Source: Bacteroidota bacterium
GTDB taxonomy: Bacteria > Bacteroidota > Bacteroidia > 2-12-FULL-35-15
Reading direction: 5' to 3'
DNA length: 64,000 nt
NCBI GenBank assembly: GCA_003151815.1
Contig: PLYN01000033.1
Location: 1-64,000, forward strand
Below are positions 58,917 to 64,000 of the stretch, piece after piece (position 1 is the first letter of the stretch; each line of letters opens with the position of its first letter). A program made the position numbers and the translations under genes. The notes beneath the pieces are model-generated. The model searched no databases. It was not told the DNA's origin and saw nothing but the letters and a program-made list of their open reading frames with translations.

Positions 58917-60767
58917 ATGGCAGAAAAAGAAGTAAAATATAACGAAGACAGTATCCGCACTTTAGAATGGAACGAGCACATCCGTTTGCGTCCGGGTATG
59001 TATATTGGTAAATTGGGTGATGGCTCATCGGGTGATGATGGGATTTATATTTTACTGAAGGAAACCATTGATAACTGTATCGATGAGTTTGTGATGGGCA
59101 ATGGCAGAAATATTGACATTACTATAAAGGATAAGTCGGTGCGTGTGCGCGATTATGGAAGAGGCATTCCGCTCGGTAAGGTGGTGGATGTTGTATCTAA
59201 AATTAATACAGGCGCTAAATACGATTCGGAAGCATTTAAAAAATCCGTTGGTCTGAATGGAGTTGGTACCAAGGCCGTAAACGCATTGTCTAGTTATTTT
59301 AAAGTACAATCTTTCAGAGATGAGCAAACAAAGACCGCCGAATTTTCGCAAGGAAATTTAACGAAGGAAGAAAAAATTGTTGCCTCCGATTCCCGCAAAG
59401 GCACGCTTGTAACATTTATTCCTGATGAAAAAATATTCGGCAATTTTCATTTCATCAATGAATATGTTGAGAAAATGCTTTGGAATTATGCCTATCTCAA
59501 CAGAGGTTTAACCATTAATTACAATGGGCAAAAGTTCCATTCCGAAAATGGTTTGTTGGATCTCTTGCAACAAAATATCACCGGCGCTATTTTATATCCC
59601 ATCATACATTTGGAAGGATATGACATTGAAGTTGCGCTCACACATAGTAATCAGCAGTATGGTGAGGAATATTATTCATTCGTAAACGGACAACATACTA
59701 CGCAAGGCGGAACACATCAGGGCGCATTTCGTGAAGCAGTGGTGAAAACAATTCGTGAATTTTTTAAGAAAGATTATGAAGCAGTTGATGTGCGCACATC
59801 TATCATTGCTGCGGTAAGTATAAAAGTTCAGGAACCTATTTTCGAATCTCAAACTAAAACCAAATTGGGTTCTCAGGAAGTTGCTCCGAAAGGGCCGTCT
59901 GTAAAAGCCTTTGTGGGAGATTTTTTAAAGACGGAGTTAAATAATTTCCTTCATAAAAATACAGAAGTTGCACAAGCCATACTTCAAAAAATTGTTCAGA
60001 ATGAGCGTGAGAGAAAGGATCTGCAAGGTATTCAGAAATTGGCGCGCGACAGAGCGAAGAAATCAAATCTTCATAATAAAAAATTACGTGATTGCAGAGT
60101 GCATTTAACCTCCAACGATGAACGTAAATTAGATACTACTTTATTTATTTGCGAGGGGGATTCTGCAAGTGGTTCCATCACCAAAACTCGCGATGTGAAT
60201 ACTCAAGCGGTATTCAGCTTGAAAGGAAAACCATTGAATGCCTTTGGTCTTACAAAAAAAATAGTTTACGAAAATGAAGAATTTAATTTATTGCAGGCCG
60301 CTTTAAACATTGAAGATGGAATAGAAAATTTGCGTTATAACAATATTGTGGTTGCTACCGATGCCGATGTGGATGGTATGCATATCCGATTATTGTTGAT
60401 GACTTTCTTCCTGCAATTTTTTCCTGATTTGGTAAAAAACGGATACGTATATATTTTGCAAACACCTTTGTTCCGTGTGCGTAATAAAAAAGAAACCATT
60501 TATTGTTACAGTGAATTAGAGCGTAGAGCAGCAATTTCTAAATTAGGCACTAAGCCGGAAATCACACGATTTAAAGGGTTAGGAGAGATCTCTCCGGATG
60601 AATTTAAATTATTTATTGGTAAAGATATTCGTAAAGACCCTGTTATCATTGGTAAAGACAGAACCATTTTGGATATGTTGAGTTATTATATGGGAAAAAA
60701 TACACCGGAGCGACAAGATTTTATTATTGATAATTTGGTGGTGGAGAAGGATTTTGTGGAGGAATAG
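58917..60767 (+). CDS. parE: DNA topoisomerase IV subunit B
   Basis: The 616-residue type IIA topoisomerase ATPase subunit has the GHKL motifs [23 protein letters not shown] and [16 protein letters not shown]. The TOPRIM domain has [11 protein letters not shown] and [15 protein letters not shown]. The C-terminal [12 protein letters not shown] is typical. It pairs with ParC at 62562 to decatenate chromosomes, although 1.8 kb of accessory DNA now lies between the two. The assignment as ParE rather than GyrB rests on the length and on the parC-like partner. Confidence 0.92.
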   Translation: MAEKEVKYNEDSIRTLEWNEHIRLRPGMYIGKLGDGSSGDDGIYILLKETIDNCIDEFVMGNGRNIDITIKDKSVRVRDYGRGIPLGKVVDVVSKINTGAKYDSEAFKKSVGLNGVGTKAVNALSSYFKVQSFRDEQTKTAEFSQGNLTKEEKIVASDSRKGTLVTFIPDEKIFGNFHFINEYVEKMLWNYAYLNRGLTINYNGQKFHSENGLLDLLQQNITGAILYPIIHLEGYDIEVALTHSNQQYGEEYYSFVNGQHTTQGGTHQGAFREAVVKTIREFFKKDYEAVDVRTSIIAAVSIKVQEPIFESQTKTKLGSQEVAPKGPSVKAFVGDFLKTELNNFLHKNTEVAQAILQKIVQNERERKDLQGIQKLARDRAKKSNLHNKKLRDCRVHLTSNDERKLDTTLFICEGDSASGSITKTRDVNTQAVFSLKGKPLNAFGLTKKIVYENEEFNLLQAALNIEDGIENLRYNNIVVATDADVDGMHIRLLLMTFFLQFFPDLVKNGYVYILQTPLFRVRNKKETIYCYSELERRAAISKLGTKPEITRFKGLGEISPDEFKLFIGKDIRKDPVIIGKDRTILDMLSYYMGKNTPERQDFIIDNLVVEKDFVEE

Positions 60768-60793
60768 AACGCAGATTATTATGATTGTTAAGA
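60767..60793 (+). repeat. single family F arm after parE
   Basis: GAACGCAGATTATTATGATT begins at the last base of the parE stop codon. It matches the arms of the inverted repeat at 27898-28042. Confidence 0.7.
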
Positions 60794-60837
60794 TGGAATA
60801 GGATTAGTTGTTGAACAAAGGATAGGCAACAATTTTA

Positions 60838-60911
60838 AAAGCTCCAGAGGAGCGCCCTGTTTGTAGAAAAGAATATAGTAAATAAAACAAGCTCCATAGG
60901 AGCGACCTGTA
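60838..60911 (+). repeat. half RAYT-type palindrome upstream of the transposase gene
   Basis: It holds GCTCCAGAGGAGCGCCCTGT, TTTGTAGAAAAGAATAT and GCTCCATAGGAGCGACCTGT, and matches the right half of the 28735-28883 element closely. Confidence 0.85.
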
Positions 60912-60913
60912 AA

Positions 60914-61414
60914 ATGCCAAATACGTATTCACAAATTTACATTCAGATAGTATTTGCTGTAAAAGGCAGAGACAATCTAATATCTAAAAATAATCGTGAA
61001 GAGCTACATAAATATATTACAGGCATAGTTCAAAAACGCGAACAAAAATTATTGTCAATATTTTGTATGCCGGATCATACACATATATTAATTGGAATAA
61101 AACCATCCATTGCTATTTCGGATTTGGTAAGAGATATAAAGGCAGGTTCGTCCCATTTTATAAATGAGCAAAAATGGGTAAAAGGTAAATTTAATTGGCA
61201 AGAAGGTTTTGGTGCATTTTCATATTCAAGAAGTCAAATTGATGATGTTGTAAAATATATTTTGAATCAGGAGGAGCATCATAAACAAATTTCATTTAAA
61301 GAAGAATACATTAATTTTTTGACAAAGTTTGAAATTGAATATGATGAAAAAGATTTGTTTGATTGGGTTGAAAATGAACAGGTCGCTCCTACGGAGCTTA
61401 ATGCAATCGGATGA
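60914..61414 (+). CDS. REP-associated tyrosine transposase (IS200-like TnpA, RAYT)
   Basis: The 166-residue single-strand transposase has the HUH motif MPDHTHILIGI (His 55 and His 57) and the catalytic tyrosine 104 in GAFSYSRSQID. Family start is TYSQIYIQIVFAVKGR. It should cut and join hairpin DNA by a 5'-phosphotyrosine link. Palindromes flank it on both sides. The left arm of the downstream palindrome supplies its last 11 codons (QVAPTELNAIG). All catalytic residues are present. It lies between parE and parC. Confidence 0.92.
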   Translation: MPNTYSQIYIQIVFAVKGRDNLISKNNREELHKYITGIVQKREQKLLSIFCMPDHTHILIGIKPSIAISDLVRDIKAGSSHFINEQKWVKGKFNWQEGFGAFSYSRSQIDDVVKYILNQEEHHKQISFKEEYINFLTKFEIEYDEKDLFDWVENEQVAPTELNAIG

Positions 61415-61528
61415 TGTTTTTTCTACAAACAGTTTGCTCCTACGGAGCAGAATTTAAAGCCTCAGAGAGGCGACCTGTTTGTAGAAAGTTATTAGGATAA
61501 TATTTTAAAGCTCCATAGGAGCGACCTG
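61379..61528 (+). mobile_element. double palindrome (BIME-like) beside the RAYT gene
   Basis: This 150-base unit starts CAGGTCGCTCCTACGGAGC and ends GCTCCATAGGAGCGACCTG. An inner inverted pair CTACAAACAG / CTGTTTGTAG lies within. The design and length match the 149-base unit at 28735-28883. The first 36 bases are the 3' end of the transposase gene. Confidence 0.88.
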
Positions 61529-61607
61529 ATAATAAAATAAGGTCATTTTTTGTTCTAGAGGTATCATAAGATAACACATAAGAACATCACAACAAAAGCA
61601 TTAATAA

Positions 61608-62489
61608 ATGGGTAGAAAAAAACAGAATAGTAATTTCCCATCGTTCGACGAATTAATCGTCCCTACGGTAAAAGCTCTTGTGCAATTAGGTGGATCGGGT
61701 ACGGTTGAAGAAATAAACAGTAAGGTTTATGAAATAGCGAAACTTCCCGAAACAGTTTTACAAGTTCCACATGGTGATGAAGGGACGACAAATGAAGTTG
61801 ATTATCGGTTAGCATGGAGTAGAACTTATTTGAAAAAATTTGGATTACTTGAGAATTCATCGCGAGGAATTTGGGCTTTATCTAAGGCTAATATTGATGT
61901 AAATAAACTTGATTATATTGAAATTGTTCGAAAAGTAAGAGAACAAGACAAACCAGCTCAACCTAAAATTAAGAAAGTAACAGTAAACCAAATAGAAGAA
62001 GAAGTAACAGAAGAGATTGACAATACAGAAGAGTGGAAGGAGAAATTATTAAATGTTCTATACAACATAACACCAGCAGCATTTGAAAGATTAGCGCAGC
62101 GATTATTAAGGGAAAGTGGTTTCTTTCAAGTTGAAGTAACTGGAAAGGTTGGTGATGGAGGAATTGATGGGAAAGGAATTGTCAGAGTTAGCGGGCTTTT
62201 AAGTTTTCACGTTATTTTCCAGTGTAAGCGTTATAGAGGTTCTGTGACACCAAGTCAAATTCGTGATTTTAGAGGTGCTATGCAAGGTCGGGCAGATAAG
62301 GGACTTGTAATTACAACGGGAACATTTACAAGAGAGGCAATTAAGGAAGCTACAAGGGATGGTGCTCCACCAATTGATCTAATTGATGGAGAGCTTCTTT
62401 GCGATAAGTTGAAGGAATTGAAATTAGGTATTGACACCAAGTTAACAGAGACTGTAGAGATAAAAAATGATTGGTTTAATAATTTATAA
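61608..62489 (+). CDS. Mrr-type restriction endonuclease
   Basis: The 293-residue protein has an N-terminal winged-helix domain (Mrr_N, about 12-100) and a C-terminal PD-(D/E)xK catalytic domain (about 150-275). The catalytic residues are D187 in GDGGIDG and Q205-K207 in FQCKRY, with GLVITTGTFTREA following. Mrr proteins cut modified (methylated) DNA. No methyltransferase is nearby, in keeping with a modification-dependent nuclease. It lies between parE and parC next to the RAYT element. Confidence 0.92.
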   Translation: MGRKKQNSNFPSFDELIVPTVKALVQLGGSGTVEEINSKVYEIAKLPETVLQVPHGDEGTTNEVDYRLAWSRTYLKKFGLLENSSRGIWALSKANIDVNKLDYIEIVRKVREQDKPAQPKIKKVTVNQIEEEVTEEIDNTEEWKEKLLNVLYNITPAAFERLAQRLLRESGFFQVEVTGKVGDGGIDGKGIVRVSGLLSFHVIFQCKRYRGSVTPSQIRDFRGAMQGRADKGLVITTGTFTREAIKEATRDGAPPIDLIDGELLCDKLKELKLGIDTKLTETVEIKNDWFNNL

Positions 62490-62490
62490 T

Positions 62491-62525
62491 TTCTAATTCT
62501 GCAACAAGCTGTTGCAGAATTAGAA
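62491..62525 (+). terminator. hairpin after the Mrr gene
   Basis: TTCTAATTCTGCAACA pairs exactly with TGTTGCAGAATTAGAA. The T run that follows is weak. It starts one base after the Mrr stop and 36 bases before parC. Confidence 0.6.
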
Positions 62526-62561
62526 TCCCTTTGTTATTAATAGTTTTAGAGGTAACTATAC

Positions 62562-64000
62562 ATGAGCAACGACGAAAATATAAATGATGAAATTCATCAC
62601 GATGGCGAAGAATTACACAACGTAATTCATGTTTCGGGAATGTACCAAAATTGGTTTTTGGATTATGCATCTTATGTAATTTTAGAACGTGCTGTACCTT
62701 ACGTTGAAGATGGTTTAAAACCAGTTCAGCGTAGGATCTTACATTCCATGAATGACTTGGATGATGGTCGTTACAATAAGGTAGCAAACATCATTGGGCA
62801 TACTATGAAATATCACCCTCACGGTGATATGAGTATCGGTGATGCATTGGTTGCATTAGGACAAAAAGATCTGTTGATCGATACGCAAGGTAACTGGGGA
62901 AATACCTTAACCGGTGATAGAGCCGCGGCTCCACGTTATATAGAAGCGCGCCTTTCCAAATTTGCTATTGAGGTGGTTTTTAATCCGAAGACTACAGTTT
63001 GGTTAACCAGTTACGATGGTAGAAATAAGGAACCTGAAACACTTCCTGTAAAGTTCCCTTTATTATTGGCGCAAGGCGTTGAAGGTATTGCTGTTGGCTT
63101 GGCTTGTAAAATGTTGCCACATAATTTTAATGAATTATGTGATGCTTCGGTTGCTGTGTTACGTGGCAAAAAAACGGACATCATGCCTGATTTTGTTACA
63201 GCAGGTATGGCTGATTTTTCCAATTACAACGATGGTTTGCGTGGAGGAAAAATTCGTGTGCGTGCAAAAATTTCTCAGTTAGATAAAAAGACTTTAGTCA
63301 TCAATGAAATTCCGTTTGGTACTACCACAGGTTCATTGATCGATACCATTGTTTCTGCTAATGACAAAGGAAAAATTAAGATCCGTAAAGTAGAAGATAA
63401 CACAGCAGAAAATGTGGAGATCGTTATTCATTTAGTACCCGGTATTTCTCCCGATAAAACGATTGATGCCTTGTATGCTTTCACGGATTGCGAATTATCT
63501 ATTTCACCGAATGCTTGTATCATCGAAGATGATAAACCACGTTTTGTTGGTGTGAATGAAATGCTCAAAATTTCAACGCACAAAACGTTGGAATTATTGA
63601 GAAAAGAGTTGGAGATCGAAAAAGCGGAGTTGCAGGAATCCTATATGTTTGCTTCACTCGAAAAACTTTTCATTAAAGATGAAATGTATATTGATTTCAA
63701 AAATTATTCCGATAAGCAAACCTTATTTGGCTATCTGGATGGGCGTTTCACGAAATATAAAAAAACCGCCCGAACGAAAGATTTCGATCATTCGGGCGGG
63801 CAATTTATTCGTGAGATTACCAATGAGGATTTTGAGAAGTTGACACAAATACCAATGATCCGTATCACCCGTTTTGATTCTGCTAAAGCGGATGATAAAA
63901 TGAAAGCCTTGGATGCGCGCATCAAAGAAATTGATCATCACCTTGCTAATTTGGTTGAGTATGCAATTGAATATTTCAAAAATTTAAAAAAGAAATATGG
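62562..64000 (+). CDS. parC: DNA topoisomerase IV subunit A (partial at window end)
   Basis: The first 479 residues are present and the frame is open to the edge. The breakage-reunion domain has DGLKPVQRRILHSM, YHPHGDMSIGDAL and the active-site tyrosine in RAAAPRYIEARL. The coiled coil with DDKMKALDARIKEIDHHLAN is near the end of the window. Residues about 402-413 (ARTKDFDHSGGQ) are encoded by a palindrome and lie between FTKYKK and FIREITNEDF, where relatives run on directly as I recall them. It pairs with ParE at 58917. Confidence 0.93.
   Translation, partial: MSNDENINDEIHHDGEELHNVIHVSGMYQNWFLDYASYVILERAVPYVEDGLKPVQRRILHSMNDLDDGRYNKVANIIGHTMKYHPHGDMSIGDALVALGQKDLLIDTQGNWGNTLTGDRAAAPRYIEARLSKFAIEVVFNPKTTVWLTSYDGRNKEPETLPVKFPLLLAQGVEGIAVGLACKMLPHNFNELCDASVAVLRGKKTDIMPDFVTAGMADFSNYNDGLRGGKIRVRAKISQLDKKTLVINEIPFGTTTGSLIDTIVSANDKGKIKIRKVEDNTAENVEIVIHLVPGISPDKTIDALYAFTDCELSISPNACIIEDDKPRFVGVNEMLKISTHKTLELLRKELEIEKAELQESYMFASLEKLFIKDEMYIDFKNYSDKQTLFGYLDGRFTKYKKTARTKDFDHSGGQFIREITNEDFEKLTQIPMIRITRFDSAKADDKMKALDARIKEIDHHLANLVEYAIEYFKNLKKKY
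63766..63800 (+). repeat. family C palindrome in frame in parC
   Basis: CCGCCCGA, 17 bases, then TTCGGGCGGG. It has the same arms and spacing as the copy in pgm (20673-20707) but is read in a different frame. Confidence 0.78.

Overview
The window is a stretch of an AT-rich chromosome from a member of the Bacteroidota. This is supported by several proteins with type IX secretion (Por) C-terminal sorting domains, by Bacteroidota promoters (TTTG about 19 bases before TAnnTTTG), by the near absence of Shine-Dalgarno sequences, by a short RpoD, by a GAPDH with an N-terminal extension, and by a transketolase split into two genes. I can place it only to phylum.

Layout. 0-4.4 kb: STAS protein, ribonuclease Z, a LuxR-type regulator, a BadF-type sugar kinase carrying repeat insertions and a fused DUF559 nuclease-like domain, and YebC. 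4.4-9.8 kb: a secreted repeat protein, KdsA, and a lipoprotein with a barrel-like partner. 9.9-16.7 kb: RarA, a c-type cytochrome lipoprotein, a lipid A-type acyltransferase, GAPDH, RpoD and an HtrA protease. 16.9-21.9 kb: DapF, an acetyltransferase, MltG and phosphoglucomutase. 21.9-24.5 kb: an accessory patch with HigBA, a Fic protein and a small membrane protein; a second copy of the 3' end of pgm shows how the HigBA part arrived. 24.5-42.4 kb: housekeeping genes (TMTC-like protein, RlmI-like, MPG glycosylase, RecQ, secreted protease, UvrB, AroE, DedA, rhodanese, ComA-like, TPR, MFS, KAS III). 42.4-50.5 kb: two T9SS cargo proteins with nearly the same C-terminus, an MsbA-like ABC exporter, RbfA, a LolC/E-type permease, an acetyltransferase and tRNA-Ser. 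50.7-64 kb: glycosyltransferase, AroQ, XerD, the split transketolase separated by two unrelated genes, YchF, and topoisomerase IV (parE, parC) interrupted by a REP-associated tyrosine transposase (RAYT) and an Mrr-type nuclease.

The most striking layer is repetitive DNA. (1) A RAYT gene lies beside a 150-base double palindrome, and a matching 149-base copy sits 33 kb away without a transposase. (2) A second palindrome family (core CTCTCCAATTGGAGAG) bounds a DUF559 module that has replaced the stop codon of a sugar kinase. (3) Palindromes of at least three families lie in frame inside coding genes (kinase, pgm, parC, probably a GNAT), much like Rickettsia palindromic elements. (4) Arrays with an exact 7-base period occur at many gene borders with several unrelated unit sequences. 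They supply start codons, stop codons, part of aroE and the hydrophobic core of a signal peptide.

All calls come from reading the sequence and from knowledge of protein families; no database search was run.
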